Below are positions 1 to 8,900 of a stretch of 39,544 nt of DNA, one piece after another. Position 1 is the first letter of the stretch. Every line of letters begins with the position of its first letter. The notes beneath the pieces are model-generated. The model was given only the letters and a program-made list of their open reading frames with translations, ran no database searches and was not told where the DNA came from. Made by a program: the position numbers and the translations under genes. Source of the DNA: Bacteroidota bacterium. GTDB taxonomy: Bacteria; Bacteroidota; Bacteroidia; Palsa-948. The stretch spans positions 1 through 39,544 of the forward strand of contig PLUL01000074.1 of assembly GCA_003164895.1 (NCBI GenBank). The letters are read 5' to 3'.

Positions 1-30
1 TTGTTAATTATGAAAGAGGTCTATTTTGAT

Positions 31-237
31 TTACTCAATCGTCACGACTTTAGAATCAAAATCAACTTTAAATCCCGGAAATATTTTATTTCTTCTTCTT
101 ATCTCAACTGCGCCATTCACTTTTACTTTTCTGGTGTCAATCAAAGCGTTTGCATTGCCTCCGCTGTCGCACCAGCCCATTACTTTTAAAAGTTGGTTCA
201 GTTGAATATATTCTCCTTTTATTTTAAATGTTTCCAT
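31..237 (-). CDS. Small S4-domain RNA-binding protein
   Basis: A 68-residue protein made almost entirely of one S4 RNA-binding domain, with the typical pattern IQLNQLLKVMGWCDSGGNA, then a VKVNG turn and a basic RRRNKIFPG stretch. It belongs with the short YaaA/YbcJ-type S4 proteins, which are thought to bind structured RNA; the target here cannot be told. It is divergent from the mutase gene. A -7 box (TAATTTTG, minus strand, 242-249) lies exactly 4 nt before the ATG, so the transcript may be leaderless. The family call is solid, the biological role open. Confidence 0.85.
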   Translation of the reverse strand: METFKIKGEYIQLNQLLKVMGWCDSGGNANALIDTRKVKVNGAVEIRRRNKIFPGFKVDFDSKVVTIE

Positions 238-241
238 GAAA

Positions 242-249
242 CAAAATTA
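242..249 (-). promoter_or_regulatory. -7 box of the S4-protein gene
   Basis: On the minus strand this reads TAATTTTG, matching the Bacteroidota -7 consensus TAnnTTTG. Four bases (TTTC) separate it from the ATG. No TTTG was found at the expected -33 distance. Confidence 0.45.
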
Positions 250-315
250 TTAAAAGATTCTATCAATCATTGTTTGCTTTCAGGTTCGCAGGAAACGCAC
301 TAATCTTTCTTTTCT

Positions 316-323
316 TAAATTTG
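316..323 (+). promoter_or_regulatory. -7 box (TAAATTTG) of icmF
   Basis: TAAATTTG matches TAnnTTTG exactly and lies 9 nt before the ATG at 333. It supports the start at 333 over the longer frame opening at 270, whose extra N-terminus would overlap the promoter. No good -33 TTTG is present at normal spacing. Confidence 0.4.
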
Positions 324-332
324 CCATCACCT

Positions 333-3300
333 ATGACAGAGCCAGAACCTTACAAACCAAAAAATAAGATTCGCATTGTTACGGCAGCTTCGCTGTTCGA
401 TGGGCACGATGCCGCCATCAACATCATGCGTAGAATAATTCAGGCAAGCGGAGTGGAGGTGATCCATCTTGGGCACGACCGCTCGGTGCAGGAAATTGTA
501 GATTGTGCCGTTCAGGAAGATGCACATGCAATTGCGCTTACATCATATCAGGGCGGGCACATGGAATTTTTCAAGTACATGTTTGATCTGCTCAAGAAAG
601 CCGGATGCGGACACATAAAGATTTTTGGCGGTGGCGGTGGCACCATTCTTCCCGAAGAAATAAAAGAACTTCATAAATACGGAATCACGCGCATTTATTC
701 TCCCGATGACGGACGCGAGTTGGGTTTGCAAGGAATGATCAACGATCTGATCAAATTAACTGACGAAGACTTTGCACCATCCATTCCAAAAAGTGATGCA
801 ACACTTGTAAAAAACATAAAGAACAAAAACTGGAAAAGCATTGCGCAACTAATCTCCTGCGCAGAAAATGATCCAGATAAATTCAAAAAAATATTTTCTA
901 ATCTAAATTCTGATTCTAAAACACAAAAGAAAAATTCAACTCCTGTTCTCGGAATCACCGGCACAGGAGGCGCTGGAAAATCTTCTTTGGTGGATGAATT
1001 AGTTAGAAGATTTCTCATTGACTTCAAAGACAAAACTGCTGCAATAGTTTCTGTTGATCCATCTAAACGAAAAACAGGTGGAGCACTATTGGGTGATCGC
1101 ATCCGAATGAATTCTATTTCCAATGAACGCGTGTATATGCGTTCGCTGGCAACGCGCGAAAGCAATCTTGCACTTTCCAAATATGTGCAGGAAGCAGTGA
1201 ACGTGTTGAAAGCAGTAGGATATGATCTTATTATTTTAGAAACATCCGGCATCGGACAAAGTGATACCACCATCACGGATCATTGCGATGTTTCCCTTTA
1301 TGTGATGACGCCTGAATACGGTGCGGCAACTCAGCTTGAGAAAATTGACATGCTTGATTTTGCAGATGTAATTGCACTCAATAAATTCGATAAGCGCGGT
1401 GGATTGGATGCGTTGCGCGATGTTCGAAAACAGTTCAAGCGCAATCATAAATTATTTGAAAAAGCAGATGATAAATTGCCTGTGCTTGGAACTATCGCTT
1501 CTCAATTCAACGATCCCGGAATGAACCGACTGTACAAAACGGTGATGGAAAAAATTTCTTCAAAGATCGGAATAAAATTTAATTCCAAGCTTGACATTTC
1601 CGATGAGATGAGCGAAAAGATCTTCATCATTCCTCCTTCACGAGTGCGTTACCTATCAGAAATTTCTGAAAACAATAGAGGTTATGATTCATGGGTGAAA
1701 GAGCAATCTGACATTGCAAATAAACTGTACTCGATCGATTCTACAATTCATCATCTTGAAAAATCCAAACTTGACGATAAAGACCGTATCATCAAAAAAC
1801 TGAAAGAAGAATATTCAAACGTTGAACGCAATTTACATGGCAACTGTAAAGATATTCTTGACGGTTGGCAGAAGAAAGTAAAACAATACAAAGGGGAATA
1901 TTATATTTTCAAAGTCCGCGACAAAGAAATAAAAATTAAAACTCATACTGAAAGTTTATCGCACACACAGATTCCGAAAGTAGCTGTGCCGCGTTATGAA
2001 GCGTGGGGAGAAATTCTCAGATGGGTGCTGAGCGAAAATTTCCCGGGTGAATATCCATACGCTGCCGGAGTTTATCCTTTCAAACGCACCGAGGAAGATC
2101 CTGCAAGAATGTTTGCCGGTGAAGGTGGACCTGAACGCACCAACAAACGCTTCCATTATGTTTCGAGAGGATTGCCAGCGAAACGTTTGTCTACTGCATT
2201 CGACAGTGTAACACTTTACGGAAGAGATCCGAATATTCGTCCTGATATATACGGCAAAATCGGCAACTCAGGAGTTTCTATCTGCTGTTTGGATGATGCA
2301 AAGAAATTGTACAGCGGATTCAACCTTGCTGATCCGAAGACATCCGTTTCAATGACCATCAATGGTCCCGCACCTGCTATGACTGCATTCTTTATGAACG
2401 CTGCAATTGATCAGCAGTGTGAAATTTATATCAAGCAGAACGGACTGGAAAAAGAAATAGCAAAGAAGAGAGAAGCGCTCTTCAAGAAGAAAGGTGTAAA
2501 ACGTCCTGCTTATCAGGGAAAACTTCCCGAAGGAAATGAAGCGCTTGGCTTGATGCTTCTTGGAGTTACGGGCGATCAGGTTCTGCCAAAAGATATTTAC
2601 GAAAAAATAAAAGTCGAAACGCTTAAGCAAGTTCGAGGTACAGTACAGGCAGATATTTTAAAAGAAGATCAGGCGCAGAACACCTGCATCTTCTCTACAG
2701 AGTTTGCATTGCGTATGATGGGCGATGTGCAGCAATATTTTATTCTCAATAATGTCAGAAATTTTTATTCGGTTTCTATTTCCGGATATCATATCGCTGA
2801 AGCAGGAGCAAATCCAATTTCACAATTAGCGTTCACACTTTCCAACGGATTCACATTCGTGGAATATTATCTTTCGCGCGGAATGCATATTGATGATTTC
2901 GCTCCGAATCTTTCTTTCTTTTTTTCCAACGGTATTGATCCTGAATATGCGGTAATAGGAAGAGTGGCAAGAAGAATTTGGGCGAAGGCGATGAAAAATA
3001 AATACAAAGGCAACGAACGTTCGCAAATGCTAAAGTATCATATTCAAACATCTGGCAGAAGTTTGCATGCACAGGAAATTGATTTCAACGATATCCGCAC
3101 TACGTTGCAGGCGCTTTATGCCATTTACGATAATTGCAACTCGCTTCACACCAATGCGTATGATGAAGCCATCACCACTCCTACCGAAGAAAGCGTTCGC
3201 AGGGCAATGGCGATTCAACTTATTATCAATAAAGAATTGGGATTGGCAAAAAATGAAAATCCGATTCAGGGTTCATTTATAATTGAAGAGTTGACGGATT

Positions 3301-3734
3301 TGGTGGAAGAAGCTGTGCTTGTTGAATTCGATAAAATTACTGAACGCGGTGGAGTTCTTGGCGCTATGGAAACCATGTATCAGCGTGGAAAAATTCAGGA
3401 GGAAAGTTTGTACTACGAAACATTGAAGCACACAGGAGAATTTCCAATCATCGGAGTAAATACGTATCTTTCATCTAAAGGTTCACCAACAATTCTTCCG
3501 AAAGAAGTGATTCGAGCCACAGAAGAAGAAAAGAAATACCAGATAAAAATGCTGGAGCAGCTTCACAAAGGCAACGCGGATAAATCCCACAAACTTCTTC
3601 GCGATTTACAAATCGCTTCCGTTCAAAACAAAAATATTTTTGAGAGTTTGATGGAAGCCGCAAAATATTGTTCGCTCGGACAAATCACTTCGGCATTGTT
3701 TGAAGTCGGCGGACAGTATAGAAGGAATATGTAG
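333..3734 (+). CDS. icmF: Fused isobutyryl-CoA mutase IcmF (B12-dependent acyl-CoA mutase with G-protein chaperone)
   Basis: A 1133-aa fusion of three modules. An N-terminal cobalamin-binding domain has DGHDAAIN (about residues 24-31) and the SYQGGH segment. A MeaB-type GTPase has P-loop GTGGAGKSS, an ETSGIGQS switch and NKFD. A C-terminal radical mutase barrel follows. The order B12 domain / G domain / mutase is diagnostic of IcmF, which interconverts isobutyryl-CoA and n-butyryl-CoA using adenosylcobalamin, with the G domain gating cofactor loading. By my alignment from memory, F583 (in YPFKR) and Q782 (in AQNTCIF) sit where methylmalonyl-CoA mutase has Tyr and Arg, favouring a non-dicarboxylic substrate. 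I chose the start at 333 because the family begins a few residues before [17 protein letters not shown]; the upstream hydrophobic extension is not family-like. Confidence 0.93.
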   Translation: MTEPEPYKPKNKIRIVTAASLFDGHDAAINIMRRIIQASGVEVIHLGHDRSVQEIVDCAVQEDAHAIALTSYQGGHMEFFKYMFDLLKKAGCGHIKIFGGGGGTILPEEIKELHKYGITRIYSPDDGRELGLQGMINDLIKLTDEDFAPSIPKSDATLVKNIKNKNWKSIAQLISCAENDPDKFKKIFSNLNSDSKTQKKNSTPVLGITGTGGAGKSSLVDELVRRFLIDFKDKTAAIVSVDPSKRKTGGALLGDRIRMNSISNERVYMRSLATRESNLALSKYVQEAVNVLKAVGYDLIILETSGIGQSDTTITDHCDVSLYVMTPEYGAATQLEKIDMLDFADVIALNKFDKRGGLDALRDVRKQFKRNHKLFEKADDKLPVLGTIASQFNDPGMNRLYKTVMEKISSKIGIKFNSKLDISDEMSEKIFIIPPSRVRYLSEISENNRGYDSWVKEQSDIANKLYSIDSTIHHLEKSKLDDKDRIIKKLKEEYSNVERNLHGNCKDILDGWQKKVKQYKGEYYIFKVRDKEIKIKTHTESLSHTQIPKVAVPRYEAWGEILRWVLSENFPGEYPYAAGVYPFKRTEEDPARMFAGEGGPERTNKRFHYVSRGLPAKRLSTAFDSVTLYGRDPNIRPDIYGKIGNSGVSICCLDDAKKLYSGFNLADPKTSVSMTINGPAPAMTAFFMNAAIDQQCEIYIKQNGLEKEIAKKREALFKKKGVKRPAYQGKLPEGNEALGLMLLGVTGDQVLPKDIYEKIKVETLKQVRGTVQADILKEDQAQNTCIFSTEFALRMMGDVQQYFILNNVRNFYSVSISGYHIAEAGANPISQLAFTLSNGFTFVEYYLSRGMHIDDFAPNLSFFFSNGIDPEYAVIGRVARRIWAKAMKNKYKGNERSQMLKYHIQTSGRSLHAQEIDFNDIRTTLQALYAIYDNCNSLHTNAYDEAITTPTEESVRRAMAIQLIINKELGLAKNENPIQGSFIIEELTDLVEEAVLVEFDKITERGGVLGAMETMYQRGKIQEESLYYETLKHTGEFPIIGVNTYLSSKGSPTILPKEVIRATEEEKKYQIKMLEQLHKGNADKSHKLLRDLQIASVQNKNIFESLMEAAKYCSLGQITSALFEVGGQYRRNM

Positions 3735-3738
3735 AATC

Positions 3739-3771
3739 TACGAAAAACGAATTTGTACGAATTTACGAATG
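3739..3771 (+). repeat. Octamer-type TACGAAWW repeat overlapping a start codon
   Basis: Reads TACGAAAA, ACGAATTTG, TACGAATT, TACGAATG in succession: four imperfect copies of a roughly 8-bp unit. The last three bases of the final unit are the ATG of the next gene (3769). Related units in opposite orientation precede rsmE (12122-12155) and follow this gene (4516-4530). Confidence 0.7.
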
Positions 3772-4485
3772 AAAAAACTTCTTTGCTTTTTTTTTCTACT
3801 ATCTAATATCTCACATCTAACATCTGTTTTCTCACAGGAAAATATTTACACTGTTGGTTTTCAGATCAAGCCGATGCTCGTAAGTTCATTTTTTAATACT
3901 GGAAAAGGAGAAGTAATTCAAAGAAATATTGACTTTTCTGTTTTGCAACAGTCGGGCTATTGCGGTGGAATGATTATTAGAAGAGGATTCACAAAAAGAT
4001 TTTCAATGGAATTCGGAATCAATTATGTGAAAAGAAATTATTCGCTCACACTAAAGGATTCTACCTTCACCGATAAATCACATTTTACAATAATTGGCTA
4101 TGAAGTTCCTGTGATGGGAATGATTTTTCTTAGAGTTGCTCCGAAAATATTTATGACTACCGGATTTGGTTTGTCGTGCGATATGTATCCTTCGGATGTT
4201 GAAACGTCTGATGATTATTTTCAACATTATTCTCAGCGACATTCAATGTTTCAGAGCGCGGTGCTCGCCAATCTTGCTTATGAATTACGCACCGAGAAAA
4301 GCGGTTACTTTAATATTGGCGCATCGTATCATTTACCTTTTACAAATATTTATTATACAAATATTAAATTTTTACCTACTAATATTGTGCAAATGAAACT
4401 GCCCGGCAATTATCTCACTATTGATTTTCGCTACTTCTTTTACGAAAAACCGATGAAACCTAAGAAAGAAAAAAAGAAGAAATAG
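3769..4485 (+). CDS. Outer-membrane beta-barrel protein (PorT-like size)
   Basis: A 238-aa protein with a signal peptide (KKLLCFFFLLS...VFSQ) followed by alternating amphipathic strands rich in Tyr/Phe and Gly, as in the small porin-like barrel families of Bacteroidota. It ends in an unusual lysine tail (PKKEKKKK) after the last strand. The start at 3769 puts the signal peptide at the N-terminus; the frame extends upstream to 3700 but would overlap icmF. It lies 34 bp after icmF and could be co-transcribed, though no functional link is apparent. Part of the signal peptide is encoded by a 7-bp tandem repeat (3801-3828). The specific ligand or partner is unknown. Confidence 0.7.
   Translation: MKKLLCFFFLLSNISHLTSVFSQENIYTVGFQIKPMLVSSFFNTGKGEVIQRNIDFSVLQQSGYCGGMIIRRGFTKRFSMEFGINYVKRNYSLTLKDSTFTDKSHFTIIGYEVPVMGMIFLRVAPKIFMTTGFGLSCDMYPSDVETSDDYFQHYSQRHSMFQSAVLANLAYELRTEKSGYFNIGASYHLPFTNIYYTNIKFLPTNIVQMKLPGNYLTIDFRYFFYEKPMKPKKEKKKK
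3801..3828 (+). repeat. Heptamer tandem repeat inside signal-peptide codons
   Basis: Four consecutive 7-bp units: ATCTAAT, ATCTCAC, ATCTAAC, ATCTGTT. They encode part of the hydrophobic signal peptide (SNISHLTSV) of the barrel protein that starts at 3769. Confidence 0.75.
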
Positions 4486-4486
4486 A

Positions 4487-4513
4487 AAACCCCGCATGTT
4501 TGATGCAGGGTTT
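4487..4513. terminator. Bidirectional terminator between convergent genes
   Basis: Arms AAACCCCGCAT (4487-4497) and ATGCAGGGTTT (4503-4513) around a 5-nt loop. There is one C/A mismatch on the plus-strand RNA, which becomes a G-U wobble on the minus strand, where a T-rich run follows. It sits between the barrel gene (+) and the SiaC-like gene (-). Confidence 0.7.
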
Positions 4514-4515
4514 CA

Positions 4516-4530
4516 GTAATTCGTACAAAA
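4516..4530 (-). repeat. Inverted copy of the TACGAATT repeat
   Basis: GTAATTCGTACAAAA is, apart from a one-base gap, the reverse complement of TTTGTACGAATTTAC at 3752-3766. The barrel gene is therefore bracketed by inverted copies of the same short element. Confidence 0.5.
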
Positions 4531-4535
4531 TATTT

Positions 4536-4916
4536 TTATTCTTCTATCTGTATCATTTTAAAAGGCACGTTAATAATGGCTTGGTAATCCTCGCCTGCCT
4601 CTAACATGTCTTCGTCATCCTGTTCGTAATACCAGTTAATCACCAATTGGTTTCCGCCTTTGTGTATGTTTTCTAATTTCTTAAATACATCCAAAATACA
4701 TTTTGAAGAACTTGTATTGAAATATTCCAATTGAATATTCACAGTAGTAACTCCGGTAGGGGCAGAGCCATATTTTTCTAAAGATTCTACTATGGGTTTG
4801 TAAAACTCAATGGAGTTTTCAGGTATAGACCTTCCTTTGATTTCAAGAACTCCTTTTTCGAAATCAAAATTGATAGAAGGCGTTTTGGGTGTTGATTCGA
4901 TGTTGATCTTTTCCAT
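4536..4916 (-). CDS. SiaC-family regulatory phosphoprotein (DUF1987)
   Basis: A 126-aa single-domain protein resembling SiaC, the STAS-like phosphoprotein of the Pseudomonas SiaABCD switch. The signature YFNTSSSK is present, and T68 falls at the position I recall as the phosphorylated Thr of Pseudomonas SiaC. In the known system the kinase SiaB phosphorylates SiaC, the phosphatase SiaA reverses this, and unphosphorylated SiaC activates the diguanylate cyclase SiaD. Here the gene follows the SiaB-like gene by 15 bp on the same strand, so the two are almost certainly co-transcribed. No GGDEF protein is in the window, so the downstream partner is unknown. Confidence 0.85.
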   Translation of the reverse strand: MEKINIESTPKTPSINFDFEKGVLEIKGRSIPENSIEFYKPIVESLEKYGSAPTGVTTVNIQLEYFNTSSSKCILDVFKKLENIHKGGNQLVINWYYEQDDEDMLEAGEDYQAIINVPFKMIQIEE

Positions 4917-4931
4917 AGTAATAAAACAGTA

Positions 4932-5477
4932 TTATGATATTTTAATATTTAAACTGAAAAATGAATATTTGTCGTCCACCGGCATGAAATTATAATTTAA
5001 TTTCTGTCCGGTTTTTCTGGCAATGTCAATCATTCCTAAACCTCCGCCTCCTTTAGCCGACATTTCCCCGTTTGCCAAAACTTTTTTATAATATTCTTTC
5101 AATTCTTCTGGAGTGAGTTTGTTAATTTCCTCCAATCGTCCGCGAAGTCCATCTACATTTTCGGAACGAATGTAATTTCCGGTAATAATATTATATTGAC
5201 TGTCGAACTTTCCAATCATAAAAATAGCGGAACGATTTTTATCTGTAGGTGTTACAACATCTACTTCGCCCATATGATGGTAAAGATTCTGAAGACACTC
5301 CACAAGAACATTGTAAACTTTCTTTTTTACTTTGGGTTCTTCCTGAAGATTCTCCAGCTTCGATTCCATGATTTGGAGGATGGAAGTAAGAAGTTCTGAC
5401 GTGATGTCTCCTTTGAAGGAAAGCAAAATATGATTTCGCTCCATCTTATCATAAAAATCGTATATATCAAGCATCAT
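4932..5477 (-). CDS. SiaB-family protein kinase (DUF6272, GHKL-like)
   Basis: A 181-aa protein with the layout of SiaB kinases: an N-box-like helix VLVECLQNLYHH (E60, N64) and a glycine-rich ATP-lid motif GGGGLGMIDIAR (residues 143-154). SiaB phosphorylates SiaC on a Ser/Thr and is itself soluble. It is directly upstream of the SiaC-like gene, and the SpoIIE phosphatase that would oppose it is two genes upstream on the same strand. A -7 box (TATATTTG, minus strand, 5517-5524) lies about 40 nt before the start, so siaB-siaC may form their own transcript. The start could be either of two adjacent Met codons. Confidence 0.82.
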   Translation of the reverse strand: MMLDIYDFYDKMERNHILLSFKGDITSELLTSILQIMESKLENLQEEPKVKKKVYNVLVECLQNLYHHMGEVDVVTPTDKNRSAIFMIGKFDSQYNIITGNYIRSENVDGLRGRLEEINKLTPEELKEYYKKVLANGEMSAKGGGGLGMIDIARKTGQKLNYNFMPVDDKYSFFSLNIKIS

Positions 5478-5516
5478 GGGACTGTTCCTTTTCTTGATTT
5501 CTTTTATTTAACGAAA

Positions 5517-5524
5517 CAAATATA
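5517..5524 (-). promoter_or_regulatory. -7 box ahead of the siaB-siaC pair
   Basis: TATATTTG on the minus strand matches TAnnTTTG in the 77-bp gap upstream of the SiaB-like gene. No convincing -33 TTTG was seen. Confidence 0.4.
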
Positions 5525-5554
5525 GGAATTAATTATTTATGACCTTAAATAATA

Positions 5555-5878
5555 TTATTCAGTTACTTCAGCAGATTGAGTAACGGGTTTTTCTGAGCCA
5601 GACGCAAATCCTGTCATTCCATCCCATTTGCTCACAACAAGCGCAACGGCACGAAGTACATCCACATTGTGTTGCTTGGCAAATTTTTTCAAATCTTCTT
5701 TTGCCTTTGCCGGACTCATGTGTTCTCCTTTATTCCACAAAGCATTTGAAGGGAGATTAAAAGTGATTTCATCATGTCCTCTTTTAACTTTCCAGCTTGA
5801 CATATATCCGTTTGCAGCAAGTTCTTTTCTTACCTGTTCTTGCTTTTCGCTTACTTCAAAACAAAGCATTACATTCAT
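5555..5878 (-). CDS. Unrecognised 107-aa protein within the Sia-like cluster
   Basis: I do not recognise a family. The sequence has no signal peptide or membrane segment. It appears to alternate strand and helix (MLCFEV / KQEQVRKELAANG / WKVKR / EITFNL / KAKEDLKKFAKQHN / LRAVALVVS), compatible with a small ferredoxin-like alpha/beta fold, then a probably disordered polar tail. It lies between the SpoIIE phosphatase and the SiaB-like kinase on the same strand and has its own two-part promoter (5933-5962). A role as an accessory or output factor of the switch is possible but rests only on position. Confidence 0.7.
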   Translation of the reverse strand: MNVMLCFEVSEKQEQVRKELAANGYMSSWKVKRGHDEITFNLPSNALWNKGEHMSPAKAKEDLKKFAKQHNVDVLRAVALVVSKWDGMTGFASGSEKPVTQSAEVTE

Positions 5879-5932
5879 AGGAAGTGGTTTTTAATTAATG
5901 ATGTTTTTCCGAACGGTCAAATAAAATTTCTT

Positions 5933-5962
5933 CAAAAATACAAACTTAATTGAATATTCAAA
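5933..5962 (-). promoter_or_regulatory. Two-part Bacteroidota promoter for the 107-aa gene
   Basis: On the minus strand: TTTG (5959-5962), 18-nt spacer, TATTTTTG (5933-5940). This matches the -33 TTTG / -7 TAnnTTTG arrangement. It leaves a leader of roughly 50 nt before the ATG at 5878. Confidence 0.6.
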
Positions 5963-5970
5963 ATGAATTT

Positions 5971-8900
5971 TTAAACTCTGATTCCAATTACTAATACATC
6001 GTCCACCTGCGAATGGTTTCCTTTCCAATCTTCCAGCGTTTTTTCAAGCAATGCACTTTGTTCTTTCAAAGGTAAATTATTGACTGAAAGAAGAAGCTCA
6101 TGAAGTTGTTTTATCATGAATTTTTTTCCTTTATCACCTCCAAATTGGTCGGCAAAACCATCTGAAAACATATAAATCATATCGCCTTTGTTTGGGTTGA
6201 TAAGATGATTGGTAAAAATTCGTTCTGTATCTAACTGCGCGCCTCCGATAGGGAATTTATTCCCCACAATTTTTGTGATCTTATTTTCGCTGATGACAAT
6301 AAGATGCCTGAGCGCGGAGGAAAATTGAACTTCTCTGGCATTCGAGTCAATTGAACAAAGTGCAATGTCCATTCCATCGGTGGTTTCAATTTCATTGCGC
6401 ACACCTTGTTTTAATGCCGAACGTACGCCTTGATTCAGCGCAGATAAAATGGCAGCGGCATCGGTAATTCCATCTTCCAAAATAATCTGATTCAAAAGAT
6501 TTGTTCCTATCATGCTCATGAAAGCGCCTGGAACTCCATGTCCGGTGCAATCCACACAAGCAGCAATTTTTCTTCCGTTTTTTTCTCCGAACCAGTAAAA
6601 ATCTCCGCTCACAATATCTTTTGGTTTGAATAGTACGAATGATTCCGGGAAATGTTTTTGTATCTGTTCTCTGGTTGGCAGAATCGCCTGTTGAATTCTT
6701 TTCGCGTACTGAATACTGCTGGTGATGTCTTTATTTTTTTGTGCGAGTTCGGCAGTTCGTTCAGCCACTTTTTGTTCAAGAATTTTTTTCTCTTTCTGAA
6801 TTGCGGAGGTGCGGTAACGAATAAATCCGAATACAAAAGCGACAGTGAAAAGAACACAGAAAATGTAAAAAATATTTGTCTTCCACCAAGGCGGAATTAC
6901 TTTTATGTGCAGCTCCACACCTTTTTCATTCCAAACCCCGTCGCTGTTTGAAGCGCGAATGCGAAAAGTATAATCACCTCCCGGAAGATTGGTATAACTA
7001 ACATATTTTCTTGGCGAAGGCGGCGACCAATCATTGTCCAATCCTTCCATCATAAAAGAATATTTATTCTTTGCAGAAAAAGTATAATCAAGAGAAACAA
7101 AATCGAATGAAATAAAATTATCCTTATAAGAAAGTTCAAGATTTTTTTTATCGCTGATGCTGGTATCCAATTCGGTTTCCTTTCCAAATTTTTTGAATGA
7201 AGTGATATAAACCGGAGGAATGTGATTATTGTCGGCAATATCATCCGGATAAAAAGAATTGAAACCATTTAGTCCGCCAAAAAACATTTCGTCGGTTTTT
7301 TTATTTTGAAAATAAGAACCCTGATTAAATTCATCGCCCTGCAAGCCATCGCGTGTGGTAAAACTTTTGAATGCATTTCCTTCCTTGTTTTCTATGTTCG
7401 GATTAAAACGTGCGATTCCTTTATTTGTGCTTATCCAAAAATTTCCTTTTTTATCGCCAAGAATTCCCCATATATTTGAGTTGGGCAACCCATCTTTTTC
7501 ATAGAAATGTGTAAAAGTTTCTTTCTTAATATCAAACTTATCAAATCCATTTGAAGTTCCAATCCAGAGATTTCCTTTTTCGTCATCATAAATGCAGTTG
7601 ACGGTGTTATTGCTCAACGAATTTCTTCCTTTTTCATATTTATAAATTTTCACACTGCATTTTTTTTCTTTCGAGTTGCTGAGATTCAATTTATTCAATC
7701 CACCACCTGCAGTTCCAATCCAAATATTTCGATTCTTGTCTTCATAAATACAATTTATATCATTTGAGGAAAGCCCGTCATCGGCAGTAAAATTTGTCAT
7801 GCTTTGTGTTTCCTTGTTATAAGCAAAAAGTCCTTTTCCTCTTCCGTAAACTCCAATCCAAATTAAATGCCCGTTTCCCTGCGCGATGCAAGTAACGGCA
7901 TCCGATTCCATGATGCAATTTATCTTTCCAGTTTTTTTATCGTATGTATTTATTCCGCCTCCCCAAGTGCCAACCCAAATCAAACCGTCTTTATCTTCAA
8001 AAAGAGAAAGTACGCTGTTGTTTTTTGCTCTTGAAAGAGAGGTGGGAGTTCCGTTGCCAAAATTTTTATATGTATTTGTTGCACGATTGATGGTTGTAAT
8101 TCCACCTTGCAGAGTTCCTGCCCAGATGAGTCCTTCTCTATCCTCAGTAATAGAAAAAATTGTGTTAGACTGAAATTCATTTTCGTTTGTAATATCTTTA
8201 TGATAATGTTTGAAACGGGCTGCATTTGGAAAGTAAACATTAATACCTCCGGCTTCTGTACCGATCCAGATGTTGTTCTGCTTATCCATGTAAATGCAAT
8301 TAACAACATCGTTGCTCAGGCTCTGAAAATCATAATCGTTGTTGCGGAAATGCGAAAAAATATTTTCATTTTTTCTGTAACAAAAAATACCTTCTGATTT
8401 CGTAGCAATCCATAAAACCTTTTTGTCGTCAAAACAAACTGAGGAAATGCGGTTATCTAAAATACCTTTTGAATTTGGATTTCCGTCATAAGTGAATCGC
8501 TGCAAATATTTTTTTGTTTCAGGATTAAAGGAAGCAAGTCCACCATTGTCGGTAGTTATCCATAAAATTCCTGATTCATCTTCTGTAATCGTTTTTATTC
8601 TATTATAATATTGCGATTCCTTTCCGATAGATTCATCCAGATAACAATGAAATGTTTTTTGTGCAGGATTGAAAAGATTTAAACCGCCATCGTGCGTGCC
8701 AATCCAAAGGCGCCCTTTTTTATCTTCATAAATTGTTTCAACGCGAAAACCGCTCAGTAAAGTTGTGTCGCCTTCTTCGTGAAAATATTTTTCGAACTTA
8801 TTTGTTTTTCCGTCAAATGTGTTGAGTCCGTAATTTGTTCCAATCCAATAGGTGCCGTTTTTATCTTCGTGAATACATTTTATAATATCGTTGCTGATTG

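Noticed and set aside
270-332. Upstream extension of icmF beginning at 270
   Set aside because: The extra residues are hydrophobic and not family-like, and they overlap the -7 box TAAATTTG. ATG at 333 fits the IcmF N-terminus.
881-930. Possible degenerate repeat (TCTAAATTCTGATTCTAAA) in the icmF linker
   Set aside because: The spacing shifts between 6 and 7 bp and only two or three units are recognisable, so it cannot be told from AT-rich coding sequence.
695-1276. 193-aa minus-strand open frame
   Set aside because: It is antisense to the conserved GTPase domain of IcmF and has no recognisable domain.
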